Positions 47,601 through 62,600 of a DNA stretch of 64,000 bases are shown one piece after another. Both the position numbers and the translations under genes were made by a program. Source of the DNA: Glandiceps talaboti (taxonomy: Eukaryota > Hemichordata > Enteropneusta > Spengelidae); contig NC_135553.1 in NCBI RefSeq assembly GCF_964340395.1, positions 189,001 through 253,000 of the forward strand. The letters are read 5' to 3'. Under the pieces are notes generated by a model. That model had not been told where the DNA came from, did no database searches, and saw only the letters and a list, made by a program, of their open reading frames with translations. Numbering within the stretch: the stretch's first letter is position 1; every line of letters begins with the position of its first letter.

Positions 47601-50600
47601 CACTATGTATTCTTGTCAACCACTATGTATTCTTGTCAACCACTATGTATTCTTGTCACCCACTGTGTATTCTTGTCACCCACTATGTATTCTTGTCAAC
47701 CACTATGTACTCTTGTCAACCACTATGTATTCTTGTCAACCACTATGTATTCTTGTCAACCACTATGTACTCTTGTCACCCACTATGTATTCTTGTCAAC
47801 CACTATGTATTCTTGTCAACCACTATGTATTCTTGTCAACCACTATGTATTCTTGTCAACCACTATGTATTCTTGTCACCCACTGTGTATTCTTGTCAAC
47901 CACTATGTATTCTTGTCAACCACTATGTATTCTTGTCAACCACTATGTACTCTTGTCACCCACTATGTATTCTTGTCAACCACTATGTATTCTTGTCAAC
48001 CACTATGTATTCTTGTCAACCACTATGTATTCTTGTCAACCACTATGTACTCTTGTCACCCACTATGTATTCTTGTCAACCACTATGTATTCTTGTCAAC
48101 CACTATGTATTCTTGTCACCCACTATGTACTCTTGTCACCCACTATGTACTCTTGTCACCCACTGTGTATTCTTGTCACCCACTGCATACTTTGCAGAGT
48201 CTTCACATGGTCATATGTAAAAATAACTACTCTAATAATAACCAATAATTTTGGCTAAGGGTTGCCAATTTTAATGCAGCTAAGGGTCACCGATTTGAAA
48301 TGCAACTGTCTTTGGTAACGATCTCTTTGGAATTTAAAACCACATTAAATGATAAAAAGTCTACAGTTAAGATCTTTAGTCACGTGAACTAAAATATTAG
48401 TATCCCTTTTTTCATGTATGCTCTTTACAGAACATGTAATGATTATAGTATTTTAGTCATAATTTATATTTTCAATAACAACTTAAATTTCTTGTTGTAA
48501 TAGCTACTGGTATCACTAACACATTTAATTTATTCATGATTTTAGTCATAATTTGATTTTAATAAACTAACAAACACTGCACCAATGGATAAATTAGACC
48601 CCTCAGAGTTGTACAGTATATTTTGGTATATGTCATGTGTACAGGTATGTGTATAGGCCCCTCAGAGTTGTACAATATATTTTGGTGTATGTAATGTATA
48701 CAGGTATGTGTGTACAGGCCCCTCAGAGTTGTACAGTATATTTTGGTGTATGTCATGTGTACAGGTATGTGTATAGGCCCCTCAGAGTTGTACAATATAT
48801 TTTGGTGTATGTAATGTATACAGGTATGTGTACAGGCCCCTCAGAGTTGTACAGTATATTTTGGTGTATGTAATGTGTACAGGTATGTGTACAGGCCCCT
48901 CAGAGTTGTACAATATATTTTGGTATATGTAATATGTACAGGTATGTGTGTACAGGCCCCTCAGAGTTGTACAGTATATTTTGGTGTATGTCATGTGTAC
49001 AGGTATGTGTACAGGCCCCTCAGAGTTGTACAATATATTTTGGTATAATTAATGTGTACAGGTATGTGTACAGGCCCCTCAGAGTTGTACAGTATATTTT
49101 GGTGTATGTAATGTGTACAGGTATGTGTACAGGCCCCTCAGAGTTGTACAGTATATTTTGGTGTATGTCATGTGTACAGGTATGTGTACAGGCCCTTCAG
49201 AGTTGTACAGTATATTTTGGTATATGTAATGTATACAGGTATGTGTACAGGCCCCTCAGAGTTGTACAATATATTTTGGTATATGTAATGTGTACAGGTA
49301 TGTGTACAGGCCCCTCAGAGTTGTACAATATATTTTGGTATATGTAATGTGTACAGGTATGTGTACAGGCCCCTCAGAGTTGTACAGTATATTTTGGTGT
49401 ATGTCATGTGTACAGGTATGTGTACAGGCCCTTCAGAGTTGTACAGTATATTTTGGTATATGTAATGTATACAGGTATGTGTACAGGCCCCTCAGAGTTG
49501 TACAATATATTTTGGTATATGTAATGTGTACAGGTATGTGTACAGGCCCCTCAGAGTTGTACAATATATTTTGGTATATGTAATGTGTACAGGTATGTGT
49601 ACAGGCCCCTCAGAGTTGTACAATATATTTTGGTATATGTAATGTATACAGGTATGTGTACAGGCCCCTCAGAGTTGTACAGTATATTTTGGTATATGTA
49701 ATGTGTACAGGTATGTGTACAGGCCCTTCAGAGTTGTACAGTATATTTTGGTATATGTAATGTGTACAGGTATGTGTACAGGCCCCTCAGAGTTGTACAA
49801 TATATTTTGGTATATGTAATGTGTACAGGTATGTGTACAGGCCCCTCAGAGTTGTACAGTATATTTTGGTATATGTAATGTGTACAGGTATGTGTGTACA
49901 GGCCCCTTCAGAGTTGTACAATATATTTTGGTATAATTAATGTGTACAGGTATATGTACAGGCCCCTCAGAGTTGTACAGTATATTTTGGTATAAGTAAT
50001 GTATACAGGTATGTGTACAGGCCCCTCAGAGTTGTACAGTATATTTTGGTATAAGTAATGTATACAGGTATGTGTACAGGCCCCTCAGAGTTGTACAGTA
50101 TATTTTGGTATATGTAATGTGTACAGGTATGTGTACAGGCCCCTCAGAGTTGTACAGTATATTTTGGTGTATGTAATGTGTACAGGTATGTGTTAAAGCC
50201 CTCAGAGTTGTGTGGTATATTTTGGTGTATGTAATGTGTACAGGTATATGTTGTTAAAGGCCCATGATTCAATCCTATGTTGTTTGGATTAATGCTATCA
50301 TGTCAGTGGTACCACGTTTGTGGATTTTACAGTATCATTTGTTTGTTCAGGATCAGCTTTATCATACTTTAATGTATATGTAAATACATACAAGTAAAAA
50401 TGTATCAAACGCAGACTTATGTAGAATACGCTCTCTATAGGCTCAGACCATTATCTAGTGGTCTGAGCTATAGGGTAATGCAATGTTAGGATACTACCAG
50501 TATTATCTAGAAATATCAAGTTCAATGTTAGAATATCTAGAGTATGGTTATAATGATTGCAAGTGACATTCTACCTGGACATGTCACAGCCACTGCACCA

Positions 50601-53600
50601 TGGTGACACCATCATTATGTTACAGAGTCTGGACCATGGTGATACCATCATGTTCTATCACAGCCACTGCACCATGGTGACACCATCATGATGTATCACA
50701 GCCACTGCACCATGGTGACACCATCATGATGTATCACAGCCACTGCACCATGGTGACGCCATCATGATGTATCACAACCTCTGCACCATGGTATTACCAT
50801 CATGTTGTCTCACAGCCACTGCACCATGGTGACACCATCATGATGTATCACAACCTCTGCACCATGGTAACACCATCATGATGTATCACAGCCACTGCAC
50901 CATGGTGACACCATCATGATGTCTCACAACCTCTGCACCATGGTGACACCATCATGATGTATCACAACCTCTGCACCATGGTGACACCATCATGATGTAT
51001 CACAACCTCTGCACCATGGTGACACCATCATGATGTATCACAACCTCTGCACCATGGTGATACCATCATGATGTGTCACAGAATCTACACCATGGGACCG
51101 GTGACACAATCATTATGTATCACAAAATCTGCACTATGGGACCGGTGACACCATCATGATGTATCACAACCTCTGCACCATGGTGACACCATCATGATGT
51201 ATCACAACCTCTGCACCATGGTGACACCATCATGATGTATCACAACCTCTGCACCATGGTGACACCATCATGATGTGTCACAGAATCTACACCATGGGAC
51301 CGGTGACACCATCATTATGTATCACAAAATCTGCACTATGGTGATACCATCATTTAGACACATGATGTTGACTGTAACATTCCCAAACTACTACAATGAA
51401 TTGTGTTATCATTATTTGTCTATTGTCCTGACATTAGCACTACTGCATGTCTATTCCAATATCCAATGTACTATCCCAACATCAGCACTACCAGTACTGT
51501 TTGTCCATTTATGTACTTTCGTAGTTTGCACTATCAGTACTATGTGTTCATTCCAATATTTTATATACTGTCTACATGTCCTAATATCAACACTGCGGAT
51601 GAAACATATCCATTCCAATAATATGTTGTTTTGATTTGTAATCGGCTCGGTAAGCCCACAATGTATATCTAAGAGTTTCTTGCCAGCTAATCCCCTCACT
51701 CCTATCTAGTACTAGACAAGAGCAATAGGCTTAGTTGGCAAGTGACTCCTATACATTATGCTGTTGGCTAAGGTTCAGGTGTTAGTTTGTCTAATTTTGT
51801 GTTGTTTTGTTTCTATAGAGGAAGAAGAGCTAATGAGCCAATGTCAGCAGTGTCAAAACTTGGAAGTAGAATTAAGGGAGTGTTTAATAAAACTAACACA
51901 GGTACATAAATGCTATTTCTTTGTAATGTACATTGGTTACATATATTCAAGTAAAGTGGACCTTCTTACAGCTGAAACAGACAGTGTTTACCAGAACATA
52001 CATAACATACGCATTTACGATCAAAGTTGATCATTTTGCATGTTGTTGTTTTACGTGATAGATAACAACACAGCATGATTATTATTGAAGGAAGTTGAAA
52101 AGCAAAGTAAATAAACAAAACCCTCTCTTCAGTCACGAGCCTGCTGTGGTCAGCAATAAAAATGCTCTTGTCCAGCAAGAAAAACAGTGGTCAGTGTTGA
52201 TCATTAAATGTATATGATATGTACAGTCTTCTGGTAAACACTCCCTGTTTTAGCTGTATGTACAGTTTTCTGCTACCATGGCCTGTGAATGGTACTTACA
52301 GCAACCAAAATATTGGGGTCATCATTCAAACCCAGGCAGTTAAACTATTGCTTAATTGCCAGATCCAACCTTGTATAATAGTCAGTCCACCATTTTACAG
52401 CTTACCTTGTTGATTTACTGACACAGTTATAATTATGTACTGGTATTAGGAATTGTAGAATAGTTACTTTCTTTTGATTGTTTTTCTTACCAGCTGATGA
52501 AAGGTTATTACTAGGCAGTGAAGAAGACCTTGATGTAGAAGGTGGTCAGGTGATTGAAATTTCAAAGTTTTTAATCATTTAAAGTTACAATTATTATGCC
52601 CCTCTTTCTTGTTTCCTTGTTTTCATATGTAGTCTTTCTTGAAAATGAAATAAAGATGTTGCAGATATTTTGTCCTTCCAGTTTGTTTTTACAGAGTGGA
52701 GAATTCAGAAACTGAAATATGTATCTGAAATTTGATTAAACTTTTATTTAAAATTTCATAAACTTTAAGTTCTTAAAGGTGACATTTGTTAAATCAAACT
52801 GTTATACCTTTTATGTCCCCAAAACTCATATGGATACTATTTGATGTCAAATAACTCCCACATACTAGAATAGACTCAGCCATACTGGAATATACTCCAC
52901 CTATAAGTGTTTGTTAAACAATGCACCCAGGTTTCAACCATTGCAAGGGAGGGATGCCTGAGTGAGTGCCCTTTGAGAAAAAGTTAAAATGGAAGCACCC
53001 AGAATGCTAATATATATGCATAATACAAAATGATTTGTGTAAACACATCTGAAAATAAGAATTTTCTCTAGAAATGAATAAGCAGCTGCACTCAATGTAT
53101 TTTCATTTCTCTTTCTTTTCCCCATGTAACTACATAGGCAGCAGATTCCTTAGAAGCATTAGAAGGTCTGCTACCTCTGGATGTACAAGTAAGAGATCTG
53201 AGTGCCTGGAGAGTCAGTATACCAAGGTTTGGTCTTCGACAAGATGGCAATAATCGCTATTTTGTGTATGTCATACATGTTGACAGACTAGATATTAGGT
53301 CTGGTGGTGAAGACAGAACATCATGGGAAGTTGAAAGGTAAGTTCTGTCACTTGGTATAACAGCTAAGATCTCACTAACTTAGTTTACCAGCTGTTCCCA
53401 CTTAGTGTATCAGGTATTCTTACTTAGTTTACCAGCTGTTTTCATTTAGTGTAGAGGTGTTCTCACCTAGTGTACCAGCTGTTCTCACTGTAGTTTACCA
53501 GCTGTTCTCACTTAGTTTACCAGGTGTTCTCACTTAGTTTACCAGGTGTTCTCACTTAGTTTACCAGCTGTTCTCGTAGTTTACCAGCTGTTCTCACTAG

Positions 53601-56600
53601 TTTACCAGGTGTTCTCACTTAGTTTAGCAGCTGTTCTCGTACTTTACCAGCTGTTCTCACTAGCTTACCAGGCGTTCTCACTTAGTTTACCAGGTGTAAT
53701 GCATAGCACCCTAAAAATACTTGAACTGAATGACTTTCCAATCTATTCTAGGAGGTACAATGAGTTCTATGTTCTTGAGAGCAAATTAACAGAATTTCAC
53801 GGTGAGTAGTCAACATCACATTTGAACTTATCCTTTCCAATGTATTCATTGTGGTATAGTTATGTACCTGTGATTACTTGCATCAGTGCTAGTACACTGT
53901 TGGCATTTTACACTACAGTGTAATACTGCAAACATTATTTCATACTTGTACACTGCAGTGCAATACAGAAAACATTATTTCATACCTGTACACTGCAGTG
54001 TAATACTGAAAACATTATTTCATACCTTTACACTGCAGTGCAATACTGAAAACATTCCATACCTCTACACTACAGTGCAATACTGAAAACATTATTTCAT
54101 GCCTGTACACTGCAGTGCAAAACAGAAACATTATTTCTTACTTGTACACTGCAGTGCAATACAGAAAACATTATTTCATACCTGTACACTGCAGTGTAAT
54201 ACTGAAAACATTATTTCATACCTTTACACTGCAGTGCAATACTGAAAACATTCCATACCTCTACACTACAGTGCAATACTGAAAACATTATTGCATACCT
54301 GTACACTGCAGTGCAAAACAGAAACATTATTTCATACTTGTACACTGCAGTGCAATACTGAAAACATTATTTCGTACCTTTACACTGCAGTGCAATATTG
54401 AAAACATTATTTCATACTTGTACACTGCAGTGCAATATTGAAAACATTATTTCATGCCTGTATACTGCAGTGCAATACTGAAAACATTATTTCATGCCTG
54501 TATACTGCAGTACAACACAGAAAACATTATTTCATGCCTGTATACTGCAGTGCAAAACAGAAAACATGGTTCTTTTATAAACCTATATATTTGATTTGTG
54601 GACAGCTAACTGAAAGAGGCTGACACTGTACGAGATAAAATAGTATTCATAGAAGGTAGTATTACAGTTTATCATGTGATTGTAACTCTCTTTATGTAAC
54701 ATGTAAGTATGTTAAAAGAGTTGATAGAGCTCTCGTTATATTGCGCTAATAGCTATGGCTGCAAGGATGTGTATTACACGTATCCACCTTGGATTCACCT
54801 TTGACCTGGTGATGTCGGATTCTTTTACACTATTCTTTCATTTCACTACAGGTGTGTTTGAAGATTGCACCCTGCCATCCAAGCGTTCATTTGGGACCAA
54901 AACTAGTGAATTTGTTGAATCTAAAAGACAAGTTTTAGAAAAGTGGCTTCAGGTGAGACTCTTCGATATGGTTGCTGGGGATTTCCTTTACAAGTTAAAC
55001 TGACAACTACAGATGTGCTTCTTAATTCTAATAGTGCAATGTACTTGTCACACCGTAGTGACTTGGATGACAGCCCCAGCTCCACCTCCACTCAATTTTA
55101 TATCATTTTTGAAACTTGTGGTATATTTTAGAAATTGTGTTCCAAAGACTATGCCAACAATAAGACACAATACACAGTTGTATCATACCATGTAGTACAT
55201 ACAGCCATGTTATAAGTCCCACCCACACCACACACCACACACACACGCATGTGTGCAGTCACACAGAGACAGACAGGAACAGATACAGACACATGCACTC
55301 ACAGACACAGACACACATACACATACATAGACAGACAGACAGACAGACACACATACACATACACACACACATACATACATACATACATACATACACATAC
55401 ATAGACAGACAGACAGACAGACACACATACACATACACACACATACATACATACATACATACATACATACATACATACATACATACATACACACACACAC
55501 ATACATACATACATACATACATGCATACATACATACATACATACATACATACATACATACACACATACACATATACGTGTACACACATACATACATACAT
55601 ACATACATACATACATACATACATACATACATACATACATACATACATACATACATACATACATACATACATACATACATACATACATACATACATACAT
55701 ACATACATGCATACATACATACATACATACACATATACATGTACACACATACATACATACATACACATGCCTCTGCTGGAGATTGTTGCTCTTACTTTCT
55801 TTTGGATGAGTATTAAGTACAAGGTAGCACAGTAACTTAGAAAAAGACCATGTCTTTTTGAACCTGTATATTGACCTTTTCTCTGTCATGTTTATCTGTT
55901 ATCAGACACTTCTCACAAAGCGAGTTCTCAGGGGCAGTGATTTATTATGCAACTTTCTAACAACTAAGGATGAATTTGTAGCTAAACTTCTCCCAGACGT
56001 CAACCTAGGTAAGTTGACATTTTTCCTTTCATTGCTGAGTAGGTTTGGTTGAATGTATTTCCAATTATGAGATATTACTAGTAATTTAATTACCTTTTTA
56101 TTTGTCTTTGCAGGTAAAATGTTGAAGTCAGTTCCCAACAGGATACTGAAAGAGGTAGGTATAATAAGTTCCATGAATACTACAAGTTGACCGAAATTGC
56201 CAAAAAATTTTATCTCCTCAAAAATTAACTCATCATCCACATCACTAATTGCTGTATGTGTGAAAAGAAAACTTTGATGGCAATATTTGACTTGTAAAAC
56301 AAGCTATACATGTACTATTTGTACAGTGAATTTATCTCTGGAGATTGTTCTTTTTCCCAAAGAATATTTTTGTTTCATTTTAGAGAGGACAGTATCTGGA
56401 ACCATTCCTTCAATCATTTGTGGCATCCACAGAAGCACCCAAACCTAAACCAAAGTAAGTAGCTATATATGTATTGTGTTCTTGCAAGTGGGAGAATATT
56501 TTTTTCCTACTGGGCACATGAAAGAAAAATAACAGTAAGAGAGTATCTGTGAGGTCAACTATAGTTTGCCTTAAAGTTGTACTAGCTGTAACTGGAATGT

Positions 56601-59600
56601 TTTTTAGTCCCCGCCGGACTAAGTCCGGAACGGGGACTTATGGATTGGGTTCTGTGTGTCCGTCCGTCCGTCCGTCCGTCCGTCTGTCCGTCCGCAGCCG
56701 TTTCTTGGAGATGCCTGGACCGATTTTTTTCAAACTTGGCACAGGGGCAACATACAATGGCATACATATGCATGTTAATTTGTTTCATGATATGATCCAA
56801 TATGGCCGCCTAGCAGCCATTTTGTTTGCAAATTTTCCCTGTCTAAAGCCATAACTCAGACATGCTTGAACAGATCTCATTCAAAGTTGGTATTAGGACA
56901 GTGTTCTATAGCATATATGTGCATATTCATTGTTGTCATGATACGATCCAATATGGCCGCCTGGCAGCCATTTTGTTTATGAATTTTCATGTCCAAAGCC
57001 ATAACTCAGACATGCTTGAACAGATCTCATTCAAATGGGTATTAGGACAGTGTTCTATGACATACATATGCATATCTATTTTTATTGTGATATGATCCAA
57101 TATGGCTGCCTGGCAGCCATTTTGTTTGCAAATTTTCCATGTCCAAAGCCATAACTCAGACATGCTTGAACAGATCTCATTCAAAGTTGGTATTAGGACA
57201 GTGTTCTATGACATACATGTGCATATCCATTTTCGTCATGATACGATCTAATATGGCCGCCTGGCAGCCATTTTGTTTGTGAATTTTGCATGTCTAAAGC
57301 CATAACGCAGACATGCTTGAACAGATCTCATTCAAAGTTGGTATTAGGACAGTGTTCTATGACATACATTTGCATATCCATTTTCGTCGTGATACGATCC
57401 AATATGGCTGCCTTGCAGCCATTTTGTTTGTGAATTTTCCATGTCCAAAGCCATAACTCAGACATGCTTGAACAGATCTCATTCAAAGTTGGTATTAGGA
57501 CAGTGTTCTATGACATACATTTGCATATCCATTTTCGTCATGATACGATCCAATATGGCCGCCTTGCAGCCATTTTGTTTGCGTTTTTTCCATGTCCAAA
57601 GCCATAACTCAGACGTGCTTGAACAGATCACATTCAAAGTTGGTATTAGGACAGTGTTCTATGACATACATGTGCATATCCATTTTCATCGTGATATGAT
57701 CCCCCATACCCGACCAATCCTTTATTGTTGTAGGCATGTCCAACAAGCAGACACAACATATCTAAGTCTGTTTGATTTAGGTTCACAAGTGTTGTTGTGA
57801 TAATTCCTTAAAACCCAATCATAGCGGGGACTATGTCATTCTCAATGACTTGTTGAAATTGTTTTGTAAGACATAATGACGTAATCATAATATTGTACAC
57901 CCTGAACAGTACTGAATCACTTGTGGGTAAGCGTATGTGTACAGCAGCAGTTAACAAACAATGGTGCAATTTATATATCCAGTAATTGATTTTGAGTCCA
58001 CACCAAAAAATCAGCACCCAATGAATCATGATTTCAACTTTATTACTATACTACTTAGAGATAACATCAACCTCTAATTGACATGTACAATGTCAAATCA
58101 TTGGTATTTTAACAGTTTTTAGTTAATGTATTGTTGGCTGTCTGATTGCAAAATTAAACCCAGTTACAGCAGGTTTGAATAAGATAGTTGTTTATAACAA
58201 TATTGTTGTTCAGGATTTACTGTACTTATGCTTATAGTTGCCAATAGACAGTTAACAAAAGTTGAATACATGAAGTACAACATTACTGTACTTGGAAGCA
58301 TTTGCCAGCTTTGATGATTGTTAGGAAGGAATCTATGTTGTCCTGTATTGCTGTAGAACAGTGCTATAAAGTCATCTAACACTATACTTATAAATGGTTG
58401 ATGAGATAATGTCTACCCACATAGTACATGCACAATAGTAAGATGTGATATGCTTAGGTAACTTTTGAAACTGGTTAGCCAGATGCTTTAGATCAAATTT
58501 TTTAAAAATTGTGTGTTTCTGATAACCCAACCAACCAACACCCTAGTTTAAGCCTCCGACTCTAATTTTAATTTGTTTTGTCTGTTTTCTTTCCCCAGTA
58601 ATTTCTGTACATATTTCATTAAATTATCACAAAAGGGGTATTCTGACAGGCATTTTGTTTGTTTTTGGGTCATAGCAATATTTTTCAGAAATAAAAACAA
58701 TAAATCCTGATAAATACATACCCTATATTCTGAGGCTATGTTATTGAAAACACACCATCATCACACACACATTTTATTTTCAACATTTGACTAATCCATT
58801 AAAATTTGAATCTGGGTTTTAGGCACAGTTACACAACATAGGTGTAATAGGCCATGGCATAGAAAAATGTCTAGTGTCTTGGAAATGGCCAGGGGTTCCA
58901 GACAATATTAACTTATACCATATTCTCTAAAGAGTTACATTTGGTGTTGTTTTATATACAGGGAGGATGCAGAAGGGACAAACAAGAAATATCCAACATT
59001 ATTAGAGAGGGTAAGACATTGTCATGTTATAGTGTACTCCATAAGGATGGTTGTTAACTCTTCACACACATTAAGCCCAACTTGAAAACTCTTACAGTAG
59101 TTACAATCAAAGTGCCATAAAGCCAGCTCCTACAGACAGTAGATTCAAGAAGAATGTCTAACAAATATATTCTGAATAGTTTTCAGAAAGTAACATTTAT
59201 TTTCAGAATCATAATTCAGCTAAATTTATGATTTGAGATTTATCAAATGAAAACATGATAAAACTACTCATTATTGTACTTGTTTCTTATAGCCCCAGAC
59301 CATACTTTAGGTCACCTGGTATAAGACAATAGCACCATTGTGTTATTCTACAGATCATACTTTAGGTCACCTGGTATATGACAATGGCACCATTGTGTTA
59401 TTCTGCAGATCATACTTTAGGTCACCTGGTATAAGACAATAGCACTATTGTGTTATTCTACAGATCATACTTTAGGTCACCTGGTATAAGACAATAGCAC
59501 TATTGTGTTATTGTACAGATCATACTTTAGGTCACCTGGTATAAGACAATAGCACTATTGTGTTATTGTACAGATCATACTTTAGGTCACCTGGTATAAG

Positions 59601-62600
59601 ACAATGGCACTATTGTGTTATTCTACAGATCATACTTTAGGTCACCTGGTATAAGACAATAGCACTATTGTGTTATTCTATAGATCACACTTTAGGTCAC
59701 CTGGTATAAGACAATAGCACTATTGTGTTATTCTACAGATCATACTTTAGGTCACCTGGTATAAGACAATAGCACTATTGTGTTATTCTACTGAGAACTT
59801 CATTCTTTAACATGAGGATGAAGAGGTGCAAGTTACTCTTCAACTGTTGTTTGGTTATAGTGAAGTACCAAGAATAGATTTGTTATAATTAGGTGATATA
59901 CACATATTTTGTACATTATATTGTAGAGATTCAATACACTCTACATGGACAATGCTGCCTACTCTATAGAAGATGATGATATTCAGTATACCAGGGAAGT
60001 TGAAGATACCAATATTTTACATTTGAATGGTGTCTTTGACTATATTCTACATATAGGCAAGTACACCATGTCTCTCTGAGCTCTTTGACAGATTCAGAGA
60101 TCAAGTTCTGTCTTTATTTCTGTGTTCTTGACTTCTTGTTGTGCTAATGCTTTCAGGACCAATTAATTTTAAAATGAACTGGTTAGCATGCTGACAAAGT
60201 AGTTGAGATTGACTGAATTGTATGAGAATGAGAATATTGGGATAAGTTGAAACTTGGACAAAGTGATTGTAAATCAAGCAAATCAAGTTTATAAAAGACT
60301 TGAGGGAAGATGTATTACAAATTGTAAAGAGTATGTGTCACCTTCACCTGTACAAGCCTTCACAAAATGTTACATATTTTATATTACAAATCCTCTCATC
60401 TGTTCAAGTATTTACATTTACCACACACTGTGTTCAAACTGTACATCTTTGTTCTTGACAGCCCGTACAGCTTACAACATACCAGAGTGGTTTCACCATA
60501 TATTTGTAGCTGGTGGAATACTGGGTAAAAATACCCTGGAGGGTTTTGTTGACTAGTATGTATTGTATATTCTGTATTATTTACTTGGTTTTAGTCATTT
60601 GGAAAGGTGTACCAGCTATGTGTTCTGTGATGATTTGTTCACAACAACATGTTTTAAGTATTCTTGAAATGAAATGGGCTTTTCAAAAAGACTTTTCAAC
60701 AGTAATGCATTATTAAACAAAATTAAAAAGTAGGTATTTTCACTGAACAGGAGTAGTTGGTAAAGTTGTTGACATTGCCCTTGCAATTTCAGCTGTATGT
60801 TACAACATACACTTTATTTCCTGGCTATGAGGGCACTAGTAGACATCTATTACCTGAGGGCTGTTATGCAGCAACTCTTCCCCATGAAAGCTGAGTGAAA
60901 TAGTTGCTACATAACAGCACAAAGACTAATATGATGTAAGGCCAGATAATAAGTGTTTTATATAACACATCATAATCTCAGGCATATATTCTTTCCATAG
61001 CCAAAGCAAATCACCTGTAAGACACCGTGTCTCATGAATAACACGCATGGGAAAATAGAACATGAATATTCTATGCAAATTGAAGTCACTAGTCCATACC
61101 ATGTGACAAATCTACCACAATCATTGAAGGCTGTATAAAAACAATGTGTTATAATAGATAGAAGTCAACAAAGTGCACCACCAATGGTGACTTGCAGTCT
61201 ACTCTTACACCAGAATGAAGACTATAAATATCAGTCTCAAACTCGGCCAGTCATGCTCTTTGAACTCAGTACATTTGATGTTGTTTTTTTACTTTTTTAA
61301 GTTATCTGGGGTACAAAATTGGATTGGCTCTACATGAAGAGAAATTAGAATTGATTATACATCTACTAAGAGGTAAAGATTTGCATCTACTGTGATACTA
61401 TATAACAGAACAGAACATAAGCCACATAACAGTGCAATTAAATAAAGACATGTCACAATACAATAATTACAAGATCAGATTTATCACTCACAAATCAGGA
61501 TCTACCCATAATACCTCACCTTGGTAAAAATATGTAGCTTACCTTAGCCGAATTTGAAAATTTTTTACATATCTCTATTTCAGACATTGGATGTAGCAGG
61601 GTTGGCAGTAATGGGAATTGACATAGTTCTATTTCAGACAAGTTGGATGTAGCAGGGTTGGCAGTAATGGGAATTTACATAGCTTTATTTCAGACAGATT
61701 GAATGTAGCAGGGTTGGCAGTAATGGGAATTTACATAGCTTTATTTCTGACAGATTGAATGTAGCAGAGTTGGCAGTAATGGGAATTTACATAGCTCTAT
61801 TTCTGACAGATTGAATGTAGCAGAGTTGGCAGTAATGGGAATTTACATAGCTTTATTTCTGACAGATTGAATGTAGCAGAGTTGGCAGTAATGGGAATTT
61901 ACATAGCTCTATTTCAGACAGATTGAATGTAGCAGAGTTGGCAGTAATGGGAATTTACATAGCTCTATTTCAGACAGATTGAATGTAGCAGGGTTGGCAG
62001 TAATGGGAATTTACATATCTCTATTTCAGACAGATTGAATGTAGCAGAGTTGGCAGTAATGGGAATTTACATAGCTTTATTTCAGACAGATTGAATGTAG
62101 CAGGGTTGGCAGTAATGGGAATTTACATAGCTTTATTTCTGACAGATTGAATGTAGCAGGGTTGGCAGTAATGGGAATTTACATAGCTCTATTTCAGACA
62201 GATTGGATGTAGCAGGGTTGGCAGTAATGGGAATTTAAATATCTCTATTTCAGACAGATTGGATGTAGCAGGGTTGGCAGTAATGGGAATTTACATATCT
62301 CTATTTCAGACAGATTGAATGTAGCAGAGTTGGCAGTAATGGGAATTTACATAGCTTTATTTCAGACAGATTGAATGTAGCAGGGTTGGCAGTAATGGGA
62401 ATTTACATAGCTTTATTTCTGACAGATTGAATGTAGCAGGGTTGGCAGTAATGGAAATTTACATAGCTCTATTTCAGACAGATTGAATGTAGCAGGGTTG
62501 GCAGTAATGGGAATTTACATAGCTCTATTTCAGACAGATTGGATGTAGCAGGGTTGGCAGTAATGGGAATTTACATATCTCTATTTCAGACAGATTGAAT

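Noticed and set aside
46845-48258. Three overlapping plus-strand frames of 435-467 codons
   Set aside because: Minisatellite translation inside SNX14 intron 17; all three frames being open argues against coding.
55210-55889. Several 180-196 codon frames (YVCM / HTYI repeats) on both strands
   Set aside because: (ACAT)n microsatellite translation.
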